Assembly (NCBI GenBank): GCA_938007995.1
Contig: CALLLW010000010.1
Span: 1-64,000, forward strand
Reading direction: 5' to 3'
DNA length: 64,000 bases
From: an uncultured Granulosicoccaceae bacterium
GTDB taxonomy: Bacteria > Pseudomonadota > Gammaproteobacteria > Granulosicoccales > Granulosicoccaceae
The notes below the pieces were generated by a model. The model did not search any database, was not told where the DNA came from, and was given only the letters and a program-made list of their open reading frames with translations. Numbering within the stretch: the stretch's first letter is position 1; every line of letters starts with the position of its first letter. Shown here piece after piece: positions 16,446 through 25,654 of the stretch. The position numbers and the translations under genes are program-made.

Positions 16446-17944
16446 GTGAGCTATTAACGCATGAAGAATACCGGGCGATTGCAGGCAGCCTGGATCTACC
16501 ACGCACAGCATTTATTGATGGGAAGTATCAGGCGGGTAGTGGTGCTGTGATGAAATCGATAAATCCTGCTACGGGTGAGTTGTTGTGTGAAATAACAGCT
16601 TGCAATGCTGGCGATGTCGATGCCGCCGTTGCGCATGCAAAACGGGCATTCGAGCAACGCAGCTGGGCAGGACTTGCACTAACTGCACGTAAAGAGGTAT
16701 TGATTCGCTTATGCAAGCTCATCACGCGCAATCGTCGTGAATTGGCAGTGATGGAATGTCTTGATAGTGGAAAACCGATTCGCGATTGCGAATTGATTGA
16801 TGTTCCTGAAACCATTGCCACCCTTAAATGGCATGCTGAGGCCATAGATAAAATCTACGATCAAACGGCACCGGCGAACGACGATGCCATAGCGATGATT
16901 GTGCGCGAGCCAATTGGTGTTGTTGCTGCAGTGTTGCCGTGGAATTTTCCATTGCTAATGTTGGCGTGGAAAATAGCACCGGCATTGGCCGCAGGTAACT
17001 CGGTGATTGTAAAGCCTGCAGAGCAAACCTCGTTAACTGCTTTACGCGTTGCAGAGCTTGCCAGTGAAGCAGGTATACCGCGTGGTGTTTTGCAAGTGTT
17101 GCCGGGTGAGGGTGATGCTGTAGGCGAACCATTGGGGCGGCACATGGACGTCGATATGGTGAGTTTCACAGGCTCGACCGACACAGGTAAACGCTTTTTA
17201 CACTACGCCGCAGATAGTAACCTCAAGAAAGTAGTGCTTGAATGCGGTGGTAAAAATCCAGCTGTTGTACTCGAAGATGCAGAATATCTCGACCTGATTG
17301 CAGAACATATTGTTAATGGTGCGTTTTGGAATATGGGCGAGAACTGTTCAGCCAGTTCGAGGCTAATTGTGCATGAGTCTGTTAAAGCAGATCTGCTTGA
17401 ACGTATTGTGGCGCGTATCCGTGACTGGCGCACCGGTGATCCGTTGAACCCCGCCAATCATCTGGGTGCCTTGATTGACTCCGATCATTGTAAGAAAGTA
17501 TCTGCATACCTGGATTCTGCAAAACAAAAAGCACTGGTGGGTGGTACGCCAGAAGGTGCTTATTTCCCACCGACAATATTTGACGATGTGTCGCTCGATG
17601 ATGCGTTAGCCACCGATGAAATCTTTGGTCCGGTATTGTCGGTTATTCCGGTGAGTTCGTTTGAGCAGGCAATAGAGATTGCGAACAACTCAAACTATGG
17701 TTTGACTGCCAGCGTGTACAGTGCCAACGGTAGAACAGCAATCAGAGCCGCACGTGCACTTCGCGCCGGCACCGTTACCGTGAATTGTTATGGCGAAGGA
17801 GATATCACAACACCCTTTGGAGGGTATAAGCAATCGGGCTTTGGCGGGCGCGATAACGGTTTGCATGCTCACGATCAATACACTGAATTGAAAACGATCT
17901 GGGTTGATCTCAGCGACCCGAATGCGGGAGACACGATCGCGTGA
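16442..17944 (+). CDS. aldehyde dehydrogenase (PuuC/betaine-aldehyde type)
   Basis: A 500-residue NAD(P)-dependent ALDH. Landmarks are VLPWNFPL, the nucleotide-binding FTGSTDTGK, the general base Glu267 in LECGGKNP and the nucleophile Cys302 in GENCSASSR. The start overlaps the preceding stop (ATGA), and the next gene overlaps its own stop (GTGA), so translation is coupled. It is most similar in style to gamma-glutamyl-aminoaldehyde and aminoaldehyde dehydrogenases. In this operon it probably oxidises an aldehyde from amine dealkylation or the semialdehyde made by the lyase. Confidence 0.9.
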   Translation: MSELLTHEEYRAIAGSLDLPRTAFIDGKYQAGSGAVMKSINPATGELLCEITACNAGDVDAAVAHAKRAFEQRSWAGLALTARKEVLIRLCKLITRNRRELAVMECLDSGKPIRDCELIDVPETIATLKWHAEAIDKIYDQTAPANDDAIAMIVREPIGVVAAVLPWNFPLLMLAWKIAPALAAGNSVIVKPAEQTSLTALRVAELASEAGIPRGVLQVLPGEGDAVGEPLGRHMDVDMVSFTGSTDTGKRFLHYAADSNLKKVVLECGGKNPAVVLEDAEYLDLIAEHIVNGAFWNMGENCSASSRLIVHESVKADLLERIVARIRDWRTGDPLNPANHLGALIDSDHCKKVSAYLDSAKQKALVGGTPEGAYFPPTIFDDVSLDDALATDEIFGPVLSVIPVSSFEQAIEIANNSNYGLTASVYSANGRTAIRAARALRAGTVTVNCYGEGDITTPFGGYKQSGFGGRDNGLHAHDQYTELKTIWVDLSDPNAGDTIA

Positions 17945-19497
17945 GTGAAATGATGAAAGGGCGCCAGCGGCGTGGCGGGCGCGCGGCACTACGTAAAAAA
18001 CGTGAAAAGCGAGTGGTTCACATGCTGCCCGCGCTCAAGCGCGGTATGCCGTTGACCGAGCCGATGACACCGGAGCAAATCGAGAAAATCGATAATGCCT
18101 CGATGGATATATTAGAAAACGTCGGCGTCGTGTTTCGCGACGATCAGGCCATAGCTGATTGGAAAAGTGTTGGCGCTGACGTAAGAGAGGGTGATCGGGT
18201 GCACCTTGATCGCACCCTGGTGCGAGAGTTGATTACAACCATACCCGCTACGTTCACTTATTACGCCCGCAACCCTGAGCATAATCTGCCCTTTGGCAAC
18301 GATCATAGTATCTTTGTCCCGATGACCGGTGCGCCGTACCTGCGCGATTTAGAAGATACGCGCCGTTCCCCGACCCTTGACGATTTGGCCAACTTTCACA
18401 AGCTTGCGCAAATGTTGCCATCGATGCACTCCAGTGCGCACCATATTGTTGAGCCAATGGATCATGTGGTTTCGCACAGACACCTGCGCATCACATACTC
18501 GTCAATGAAGTATTCAGATAAAACCTTTATGGGCATGACCACTTCAGGTCGCAATGCAGAAGATGTGCTCGATATGTGTGAGGTTTTATTTGGCAAGGAA
18601 TTTCTTGAAAACCACCCGGTAGTTACCGGCAATTGCAATGGCAATTCACCATTGGTGTGGGATGAGACGATGCTCTCGGCGATGCGTGCGTTTAATCGTC
18701 GCAATCAACCAGTCCTGTGCTCACCCTTTGTATTGGGTGGTGCCAATACACCAGCGTCTACCGCTGCAGCTGTGGCCCAGTTAAATGCCGAAGCATTGTC
18801 TGCACTGGCCTACACACAAGTGGTACGTAAGGGTTGTCCTGCAATCTACGGACACTATCTCTCTACGGTGTCAATGGCATCCGGTGCGCCAATGGCGGGT
18901 ACGCCCGAGATCAGCTTGATGAATTTTATGATTGGTCAGATGGCTCGATACTATGATGTGCCATGGCGAACATCTAACACGCTCGGCGGTGCAAAAACCT
19001 TTGATGCGCAAGCAGGTTATGAAAGCGCCACCACACTGATGTCAGTGTTGTTATCCGGTGCTAATTATTTATGGCATTCAGCGGGTTGGAATGAGGCAGG
19101 GATGCATTGCTCTATGGCCAAGTTTGTCGTCGATGCAGAACAGTGTGCAATGGGGTATCGAATGGCACAAGGTATTCAGTGGGACGACTTCAATGAAGCG
19201 TTATCAGCGGTAAGTGATATTGGCCCGGGAGGCCACTACCTCGGTCATCCACACACGCTTGAAAAGTTCCAAGAAGCGTTTTTTATACCCCGGTTATTCG
19301 ACAATAATTCCGTTGAACAATGGATAGCGGATGGTAGTCAGGAAATTACCGAGCGGGCATTGAAAGAAGTAAAGTCGTTATTGAATAACTACGAAGAACC
19401 GAAGCTCGATCCAGCCGTTGATGAGGCGCTGCTTGACTATATAGCGCAACGCGAACGTGAGATTCCAGCTGTTGATGCGTTGAACACCGAGCACTAG
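17941..19497 (+). CDS. MttB-family (trimethylamine methyltransferase-like) protein, non-pyrrolysine
   Basis: 518 residues with the MttB TIM-barrel family pattern: basic N-terminus RQRRGGRAALRKKREKR, MTPEQIEKIDNASMDILENVGV, CSPFVLGGANTPAS and AGWNEAGMHCSMAKFVVDAEQ. The frame contains no in-frame amber codon, so it lacks pyrrolysine and belongs to the group that includes glycine-betaine and proline-betaine demethylases, which pass a methyl group to a corrinoid protein. No corrinoid protein, reactivase or B12-related gene lies in the operon. It starts at GTG 17941 overlapping the ALDH stop; ATG 17950 is possible. Confidence 0.85.
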   Translation: MSEMMKGRQRRGGRAALRKKREKRVVHMLPALKRGMPLTEPMTPEQIEKIDNASMDILENVGVVFRDDQAIADWKSVGADVREGDRVHLDRTLVRELITTIPATFTYYARNPEHNLPFGNDHSIFVPMTGAPYLRDLEDTRRSPTLDDLANFHKLAQMLPSMHSSAHHIVEPMDHVVSHRHLRITYSSMKYSDKTFMGMTTSGRNAEDVLDMCEVLFGKEFLENHPVVTGNCNGNSPLVWDETMLSAMRAFNRRNQPVLCSPFVLGGANTPASTAAAVAQLNAEALSALAYTQVVRKGCPAIYGHYLSTVSMASGAPMAGTPEISLMNFMIGQMARYYDVPWRTSNTLGGAKTFDAQAGYESATTLMSVLLSGANYLWHSAGWNEAGMHCSMAKFVVDAEQCAMGYRMAQGIQWDDFNEALSAVSDIGPGGHYLGHPHTLEKFQEAFFIPRLFDNNSVEQWIADGSQEITERALKEVKSLLNNYEEPKLDPAVDEALLDYIAQREREIPAVDALNTEH

Positions 19498-19500
19498 TAC

Positions 19501-20838
19501 TTGGTAAAAGCGATACAACAACCAGCTGACCCGGGCCCTGCAGCATGGAATTCGATACTCCCACCACAGTCGCCACGTTCGTCACTGAGTAATAAAACCA
19601 CTGCTGACTGGTTGATTATCGGTGCAGGTTTTGCCGGCCTGTCTGCAGCGAGAAGACTATCCGAGCTTCATCCTAACGATCAGGTTATTGTGTTGGATGC
19701 CTGCAGAATAGCTGAAGGACCATCAGGCAGAAACAGTGGTTTTATGATCGATGTGCCACATGATTTAAGTTCTGATGATTATGGTGGTAACGCAAGCAAC
19801 GACCATCGTCAAATAAGATTAAATCGGGCTGCTATCGCATACGCAATGCAGGCTAAAGATCAGTGGCAAATGGCAGATGAGGCTATTGTTGCCAGCGGCA
19901 AAATAAACGGGGCGATGTCTTCTCGAGGTGTCACTCATAATGAAGCGTACGCAAGACATCTGGATCGGTTGCACGAACCTTACGAGCGTCTTGATGAACA
20001 AGCGATGTTTGAAATTACCGGTACCCGCTGCTACCTGGAAGGATTGTACGCTCCTGGCACGGTTATGCTGCAACCGGCTTTGTATACCCGGCTGTTGGCA
20101 GCATCAATTGAGTCTTCCCGTTTGCGTATTCATGAGGCTTCACCCGTGGTGTCTCTGGAGAAAGAAGGTACAGGCTGGGTGGCATACACACCTCAGGGAT
20201 CGGTTCGTGCCCCCCGAGTTGTACTGACTGTTAACGGCCATCTGCAGAGCTTCGGTTACTATGATCAACATTTGGTACATGTTTATACTTATGGCTCTAT
20301 GACACGTGCATTAACGACCAGAGAAGTGAACGCACTGGGCGGGCAGAGCAATTGGGCACTCACACCCGCTGACCCTTTGGGCACAACGGTCAGACGGTTT
20401 AGTGGTACTGGCGGAGATCGAATCATCATTCGCAATCGTGCGACTTATGATCCCTCACTTTCTGTGAGTGACAAACGACTGGAGCGGATTGCTTCAGATC
20501 ACGATCGGTCTTTTCTAAACCGGTTTTCAAAGCTCAAGGATGTCAGCATGGAATATCGGTGGGGTGGACGACTGTGTTTAAGTCTCAATAGTGTGTCGGT
20601 GTTTGGAGAGATCGATAAAAACCTGTATGCCGCTTGTTGTCAAAACGGATTGGGTACTGCAAAAGGAACAATCTCGGGAAAACTAATCGCTGAGCTTGCC
20701 AGTAGTGAACAATCAGATCTGCTTGAAGACCAATTGAAAGACACCGGGCCTGCAAAACTGCCACCCGCCTGGATTGCAAATCTGGGCGGCTCGGTCAGAT
20801 TAAAGTGGGGAGAGTTTCGTGCGGGTAAAGAGCTTTAG
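19501..20838 (+). CDS. FAD-dependent oxidoreductase (DAO/glycine oxidase-like)
   Basis: About 445 residues with an FAD dinucleotide-binding fold near the N-terminus (DWLIIGAGFAGLSAARRLSEL, about 36-55), then EGPSGRNSGFMIDVPHD, typical of the GMC-unrelated DAO family (sarcosine and gamma-glutamyl-putrescine oxidase-like). The end GLGTAKGTISGKLIAEL is the usual C-terminal FAD loop. It likely oxidises a secondary or N-methyl amine or amino acid. It starts at TTG 19501, three bases after the MttB stop, because no in-frame ATG fits. Confidence 0.85.
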   Translation: MVKAIQQPADPGPAAWNSILPPQSPRSSLSNKTTADWLIIGAGFAGLSAARRLSELHPNDQVIVLDACRIAEGPSGRNSGFMIDVPHDLSSDDYGGNASNDHRQIRLNRAAIAYAMQAKDQWQMADEAIVASGKINGAMSSRGVTHNEAYARHLDRLHEPYERLDEQAMFEITGTRCYLEGLYAPGTVMLQPALYTRLLAASIESSRLRIHEASPVVSLEKEGTGWVAYTPQGSVRAPRVVLTVNGHLQSFGYYDQHLVHVYTYGSMTRALTTREVNALGGQSNWALTPADPLGTTVRRFSGTGGDRIIIRNRATYDPSLSVSDKRLERIASDHDRSFLNRFSKLKDVSMEYRWGGRLCLSLNSVSVFGEIDKNLYAACCQNGLGTAKGTISGKLIAELASSEQSDLLEDQLKDTGPAKLPPAWIANLGGSVRLKWGEFRAGKEL

Positions 20839-20856
20839 TTAAAGGAGTGAAATCGA

Positions 20857-22092
20857 ATGACAGACAAAACAATTCTTGTGGTTGGCACTTACGACACTAA
20901 AGACGATGAACTGCGCTATATGGCAGAACGCATTGAAGCGCAGGGAGGGGCGGCGATGACGATGGATGTCAGTGTGCTTGGTGACCCGACAAGTGCCTGT
21001 GACATTTCGAAACATGATGTAGCCAAAGCCGCAGACAGCTCAATTCAGGCAGCGATTGATAGCGGAGATGAGAACACCGCCATGCAAATTATGGCCAAAG
21101 GTGCATCTGCAAAAGCCGCCGAGCTTCATGCGCAAGGCGGTATTCACGGTGCAATAATTTTAGGTGGCACCATGGGCACTGACCTGGCACTTGATGTGTG
21201 TCAGGCGTTGCCACTCGGTGTTCCCAAGTATGTGGTATCGACTGTATCTTTTTCACCGTTGATTCCAGCAGACCGTTTGTCACCCGATATTCAAATGATC
21301 TTATGGGCTGGTGGCTTATACGGTCTTAACTCGGTTTGTAAATCAGCACTTAGCCAGGCTGCAGGTGCGGTGCTTGGTGCTGCGCGTGCAGTTGAAATGC
21401 CTGTTGCTGACCGACCGGTAGTGGGAATGACATCGCTCGGTTCGTCGTGCTTAAGTTATATGAAGTTGCTAAAGCCAGCACTTGAAGAGCGCGGTTATGA
21501 AGTGGCTATTTTTCATGCCACAGGCATGGGTGGCATGGCCTATGAAAAAATTGCCAGCCAGGGTGGCTTTGCGTGTGTAATGGATTTTGCGTTGCCGGAG
21601 ATTGGCAACCTGCTCGCAGGTTCTGTGATAAACGCCGGTGCTGACCGTATGTTAAACGCGGGTAAAGCGGGTATTCCCCAGCTGATTTCACCTGGCTGTA
21701 TTGATCTAATAGACTTTGCGGGTTGGCAGGAAATTCCAGAGCAATACAGCGACCGCCCATTTCACGCGCACAATCGTTTAATAAAATCTTCCGGACTAAA
21801 TAATGAAGAACGACGTGAAACCGCGCGCGAAATCGGTAAGCGACTGGCGCAATCATCGACGCCGGCACATGTCATTCTGACAACCGGCGGTGTAGAAGAG
21901 TGGGATAAACCCGGAGAGCCGGCGCATGACCCTGAAGGGCTGGCGGCTTTTATCGATGAGATGCGCAGCGCGATTAAGGCGCCGGCAATTTTGACCGAAG
22001 TCGATGCACACATTAATGACAAGGCGTTTACTGATAAGGTACTGGAAATATTTGATGCATGGGTGGCCGACGGTACGGTAGTCAGCGCATGA
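20857..22092 (+). CDS. Tm-1-like ATP-binding (UPF0261) protein
   Basis: 411 residues beginning ILVVGTYDTKDDELRYMAERIEAQGG, the Tm-1 N-terminal signature, with IILGGTMGTDLALDVCQALPLG and the second-domain FHATGMGGMAYE. Tm-1-like proteins are named after the tomato virus-resistance factor; bacterial members are of unknown activity but recur in catabolic operons. The preceding AAAGGAG is a good ribosome-binding site. Its stop overlaps the next start. A shrunken second copy of this family is at 27474-27649. Confidence 0.88.
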   Translation: MTDKTILVVGTYDTKDDELRYMAERIEAQGGAAMTMDVSVLGDPTSACDISKHDVAKAADSSIQAAIDSGDENTAMQIMAKGASAKAAELHAQGGIHGAIILGGTMGTDLALDVCQALPLGVPKYVVSTVSFSPLIPADRLSPDIQMILWAGGLYGLNSVCKSALSQAAGAVLGAARAVEMPVADRPVVGMTSLGSSCLSYMKLLKPALEERGYEVAIFHATGMGGMAYEKIASQGGFACVMDFALPEIGNLLAGSVINAGADRMLNAGKAGIPQLISPGCIDLIDFAGWQEIPEQYSDRPFHAHNRLIKSSGLNNEERRETAREIGKRLAQSSTPAHVILTTGGVEEWDKPGEPAHDPEGLAAFIDEMRSAIKAPAILTEVDAHINDKAFTDKVLEIFDAWVADGTVVSA

Positions 22093-24122
22093 CGGCCGAT
22101 CGATACAGCATTCTGTTTGAGCCGGTCGCCATAGGTCCGGTGACTGCACCCAATCGATTTTATGCAGCGCCACACGCCACTGGTCATGGCTGGAATCAAC
22201 CACATGGTGCTAATGCGCTGCGGGGTATGAAAGCCGAAGGTGGTTGGGGTACTGTGGCAGTACAAATGACCGAGATCGCACCAGACACTGACATGGCCAG
22301 TCACCCGATGGAGCGCATCTGGGATGACAGTGATATTCCGCGTCATGCCGCGCAAGTGACAGCGATAAAAAAATACGGCAGCTTAAGCGCGATAGAAATA
22401 GCGCATGGTGGCATGCGGGCGCGTAACTTCACCACTGGCAAATCGGTGATTGGCCCAAGTTCATTGCCGATACTGCGGCCCGAAGTTCCGGCTCAGGCGC
22501 GAGCCATGGATGCAGCTGATATTAAATCCTTCCGTGAATCACACAAGGCTGCAGCACGTCGTGCAAAAGCGGCTGGCTACGATATTATTTATGTTTATGC
22601 GGCACATGATATTTCCATACTGAATAATTTTTTGTCTTTACGCACCAATCAAAGAACCGATGAATACGGCGGTTCGTTTGAAAATCGCCTGCGACTAATT
22701 CGAGAGGTACTCGAAGACACACTTGAGGTAGCTGCCGGTGAGCAGGCCGTCGCGATAAGATTTAGTGTTGCAGAGCCTGGTAAACCGGGTGGTTTAAGAC
22801 ATGACGGCGAAGGTCGTGATGTGGTCGAAGCACTCGCAGAGCTACCGGATCTGTGGGACGTTAATATCTCTGGCTGGTCTAACGACAGTGCGACTGCGCG
22901 CTTTGCGGAAGAGGGCTTTCAACAACCCTATACCGAGTTTGTAAAGTCGGTGACTTCAAAGCCTGTGGTCGGTGTTGGCAGATTTACGTCACCCGACAAA
23001 ATGGTATCACTCATTAAGAAGGGGCACCTGGATTTGATTGGTGCAGCACGCCCCTCGATTGCAGATCCGTTTTTACCCACCAAAATCAGGGAAGGTAGAA
23101 TTGAAGAGATACGAGAATGTATTGGCTGCAACATTTGCGTGAGTATGGACGCCTATGGTGTGCCAGTTCGCTGCACGCAAAATCCTACTATCGGTGAAGA
23201 GTGGCGACATGGATGGCATCCGGAGGCGCCGGCAATTTCGAAGCAATTGCAATCTCACTTGATTGTTGGTGCGGGCCCTGCGGGTCTTGAATGTGCGGTT
23301 ACACTGGCACGTGCAGGACACGAAGTGACCATTGCGGATAGTGCCAGAGTGGCAGGTGGCAGAGTGACACGCGAAGCGAGCCTGCCGGGTCTTGCAAGCT
23401 TTATTCGAGTGCGTGACTACCGGGTGTATCAGCTCTCACAAAGTGCCAATGCAAACCTGTATTTAGACAGCGCAATGAGTTTTGAAGATATAGAAGCCTT
23501 TGAAGCCGACAACATTATACTTGCCACAGGTGCAAGCTGGCGTGCTGATGGAGTCGGATCGTCACAGTTTGAACAACGTGAGCTGACACGCTTCAACGTG
23601 CTGACCCCCGACGATATTATGGACGGTGCACTGGATAAGTTGTCTGCCTCGAATATAACCGTGTACGATGATGATCATTTTTACATGGCAAGCTGTATTG
23701 CCGAAGCTGCAGCTGTTGCCGGGCACAAGGTGACCTACCTGACGCCATTGCCGAGCATTGCGACCTGGACCGACTTTACACTCGATCATCAACGGATTAT
23801 TGAAAGGCTTGCAAGTCTTGATGTGTCTATGTTGCCCAATGTTTCTCTTGGAAGTGATGGCGCGTTTAAACAATCACTTTCCGGTGAAATACTGAATGTC
23901 GAGAGCTCAGCATTGGTGTTTGTCGGTGCCAGAAAACAAAATGATGAGATGTTTGAAGCACTGAACGAAGGTCGAGCCGGTGGTGTTTACCGTGCTGGAG
24001 ATTGTCTGGCACCGGGTATCATTCAAGCTGCAGTGCTATCGGGGCATAGCATTGCGCAACAGATCCTGAATCAGAAAATACCGACAAGAAAGCGTGAGCA
24101 AATTTCACTTCAAGCAGTTTGA
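22089..24122 (+). CDS. TMADH-like flavin/iron-sulfur oxidoreductase (OYE domain plus FAD domain)
   Basis: About 677 residues arranged as trimethylamine/dimethylamine dehydrogenase or 2,4-dienoyl-CoA reductase. An Old Yellow Enzyme barrel (1-340) binds FMN. It is followed by a [4Fe-4S] site with Cys344, Cys347 and Cys350 in CIGCNIC and Cys362 in VRCTQNP, and an FAD/NAD-binding module starting SHLIVGAGPAGLECAVTLARAGHEV. Genomic context favours an amine dehydrogenase that releases formaldehyde and passes electrons to an ETF. The start ATG 22089 overlaps the Tm-1-like stop (ATGA). It is the last gene of the operon. Confidence 0.88.
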   Translation: MTADRYSILFEPVAIGPVTAPNRFYAAPHATGHGWNQPHGANALRGMKAEGGWGTVAVQMTEIAPDTDMASHPMERIWDDSDIPRHAAQVTAIKKYGSLSAIEIAHGGMRARNFTTGKSVIGPSSLPILRPEVPAQARAMDAADIKSFRESHKAAARRAKAAGYDIIYVYAAHDISILNNFLSLRTNQRTDEYGGSFENRLRLIREVLEDTLEVAAGEQAVAIRFSVAEPGKPGGLRHDGEGRDVVEALAELPDLWDVNISGWSNDSATARFAEEGFQQPYTEFVKSVTSKPVVGVGRFTSPDKMVSLIKKGHLDLIGAARPSIADPFLPTKIREGRIEEIRECIGCNICVSMDAYGVPVRCTQNPTIGEEWRHGWHPEAPAISKQLQSHLIVGAGPAGLECAVTLARAGHEVTIADSARVAGGRVTREASLPGLASFIRVRDYRVYQLSQSANANLYLDSAMSFEDIEAFEADNIILATGASWRADGVGSSQFEQRELTRFNVLTPDDIMDGALDKLSASNITVYDDDHFYMASCIAEAAAVAGHKVTYLTPLPSIATWTDFTLDHQRIIERLASLDVSMLPNVSLGSDGAFKQSLSGEILNVESSALVFVGARKQNDEMFEALNEGRAGGVYRAGDCLAPGIIQAAVLSGHSIAQQILNQKIPTRKREQISLQAV

Positions 24123-24274
24123 GGTAGGGTGACGTTAAAGAAAAGACCCCGCACGCACGACGCCGTACTGCCAGATTGAGCATTATGACCTGTCTGGTTT
24201 TTTCAGATGGAACCTGATGTCATGGACCAGGCGCAGAAGTTTTTCCCACCCTTTTAAAAAGTGAGTGTTTATCA

Positions 24275-24745
24275 ATGAACCTGTATCTAAGACTGCTCTG
24301 GGTGTTTTTTGTGGCGAAACGCAGCAGCAGAATTACCGAGAGCAATTTATACAACGAGATCAATACATTCGTTCTGCCCAATGATCTTGATCTGAATCTG
24401 CATGTGAATAACGGGCGCTATATGACGCTGTGCGATTTTAACCGGGTTGATCTTTTTATACGTTCGGGTTTGGCGTCTATCATGATCAAAAATAAACTCG
24501 CGCCGATTGTGGCTGAACACACCATGACTTACTTCAAGTCACTGAATCTCTTCAATCGTATAAAAATAACCATGCAAATAACACACTGGGATGAAAAGTA
24601 CTTTTATTCAACCCACACGTTTTATCGTGGTGAGCTAAAGGTTGCCGAGGGTACATCAAAGTCTTTGGTAATCAGCAGAAAAGACGGTCGCATTGCACCG
24701 GAGCGGATTGTTGACATGGTTAACGAATATCAGTCTTCGAGGTAA
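24275..24745 (+). CDS. hotdog-fold thioesterase-like protein (THEM6/FadM type)
   Basis: 156 residues with a hydrophobic N-terminus (LRLLWVFFVA) and a 4HBT hotdog domain: LPNDLDLNLHVNNGRYMTLCDFNRVDLF contains the D-x-x-x-H-V-N-N-x-x-Y signature of acyl-CoA thioesterases, followed by EHTMTYFKSLNLFNRIKI. It probably hydrolyses an acyl-CoA thioester. It is monocistronic, about 150 bp after the amine operon and convergent with the next two genes. Confidence 0.8.
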   Translation: MNLYLRLLWVFFVAKRSSRITESNLYNEINTFVLPNDLDLNLHVNNGRYMTLCDFNRVDLFIRSGLASIMIKNKLAPIVAEHTMTYFKSLNLFNRIKITMQITHWDEKYFYSTHTFYRGELKVAEGTSKSLVISRKDGRIAPERIVDMVNEYQSSR

Positions 24746-24770
24746 GCGGCTACAATGCGCACTTGGTAAT

Positions 24771-25064
24771 TTACTTTTTGTGCCATCGCAACGGTTTGCT
24801 GTCAGCTCTTACAATAATCCCTTTGGCTTCAAGATCAAGCTGCACCGTTTTGGCCCACCAGCCGGTTTTTGCACCTCCTGGAAATAACTCTTCAAGTGGT
24901 GCTTTTATTTCAGTGCGTATCTCGTTGAAGGTCAGACCGGGCGGCTTCTTGGGCAGAATCTGCAGCAGTGCTTTCTTCACGACCGTGTATTTGGTTTTGT
25001 CTACATTGCTGGTGTGGCCGGGTACGTTAACATTTTCGACTTCTATCTTTTCAGATTTGGCCAT
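24771..25064 (-). CDS. conserved small protein of the DUF6958 type
   Basis: 97 residues: VNVPGHTSNVDKTKYTVVKKALLQILP, then FPGGAKTGWWAKTVQLDLEAKGIIVR. I recognise the pattern as a conserved small protein (DUF6958). It resembles winged-helix-like proteins of unknown function. It lies just downstream of the ytoQ gene on the same strand. Confidence 0.7.
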   Translation of the reverse strand: MAKSEKIEVENVNVPGHTSNVDKTKYTVVKKALLQILPKKPPGLTFNEIRTEIKAPLEELFPGGAKTGWWAKTVQLDLEAKGIIVRADSKPLRWHKK

Positions 25065-25098
25065 TATTAACTCACCGTTTTAATTCCGAAAGACGCGC

Positions 25099-25539
25099 CT
25101 ATGCAGTAGTCACGTAGCGGAGAATTTCAACCACCTGCTCAGGCGTTTGTGCCCAGCCCATGGCGGCAGAATCAACTTCTTTTAACGGGTGAATGATGTC
25201 AGCATCGTGCAGCGTGATATAGGGCTTTCCCAATGCGGCAAGCTGGCCGGCATCGAATGCGGCATTCCATTGCTTGTATTTATCACCGAAGCGGACCACT
25301 GCAATATCGCATTTGGCGATCAGGTTGCGGGTTCGGATGCCGTTGACCTTTGAAGATTTGTGATCGCGCCAGAAACCGTCTGAATCAGGGCCGAGCACGT
25401 CACCAGCCGCATCACTGGCGTCGTGATCTGTCACGGCTGAGCAAAAGCTCACTGGCAGATTGAGATCTTCACAGCCTTTGGCAATCTGCTGGCGCCAGTC
25501 GGTGTGAATTTCGCCGGATAAATATACGCTCCAGGTCAT
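25099..25539 (-). CDS. YtoQ family protein
   Basis: Start ATG 25539 is chosen because relatives begin with MxWxVYLSGEIHTDWR, and GGAG lies about 8 nt upstream; a longer frame to 25632 has no family support. The 146-residue product has the YtoQ pattern including VTDHDASDAAGD, NLIAKCDIAVVRFGDKYKQWNAAFDAGQ and ALGKPYITLHD. The fold resembles nucleoside 2-deoxyribosyltransferases, but the biochemical role is unknown. Confidence 0.85.
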   Translation of the reverse strand: MTWSVYLSGEIHTDWRQQIAKGCEDLNLPVSFCSAVTDHDASDAAGDVLGPDSDGFWRDHKSSKVNGIRTRNLIAKCDIAVVRFGDKYKQWNAAFDAGQLAALGKPYITLHDADIIHPLKEVDSAAMGWAQTPEQVVEILRYVTTA

Positions 25540-25654
25540 TGAGGTGCTCCAGGTAATTGTTTGTGTTTGACCATTGCAATAATAGCATGTGAGATCGACG
25601 GCAGCATTCATCAGCAGGTAAACTGAAGCCACGCACAGCAGAGTGAAGCGCCAG

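Noticed and set aside
16442-17944. Pyrrolysine-dependent methylamine methyltransferase system
   Set aside because: The MttB homologue (17941-19497) has no in-frame amber codon, and no pylT, pylS or corrinoid protein gene is visible in the region.
22059-22088. Upstream start for the TMADH-like gene
   Set aside because: It would overlap the Tm-1-like gene by 34 bases and add residues without family match; ATG 22089 gives the usual ATGA coupling and the conserved N-terminus.
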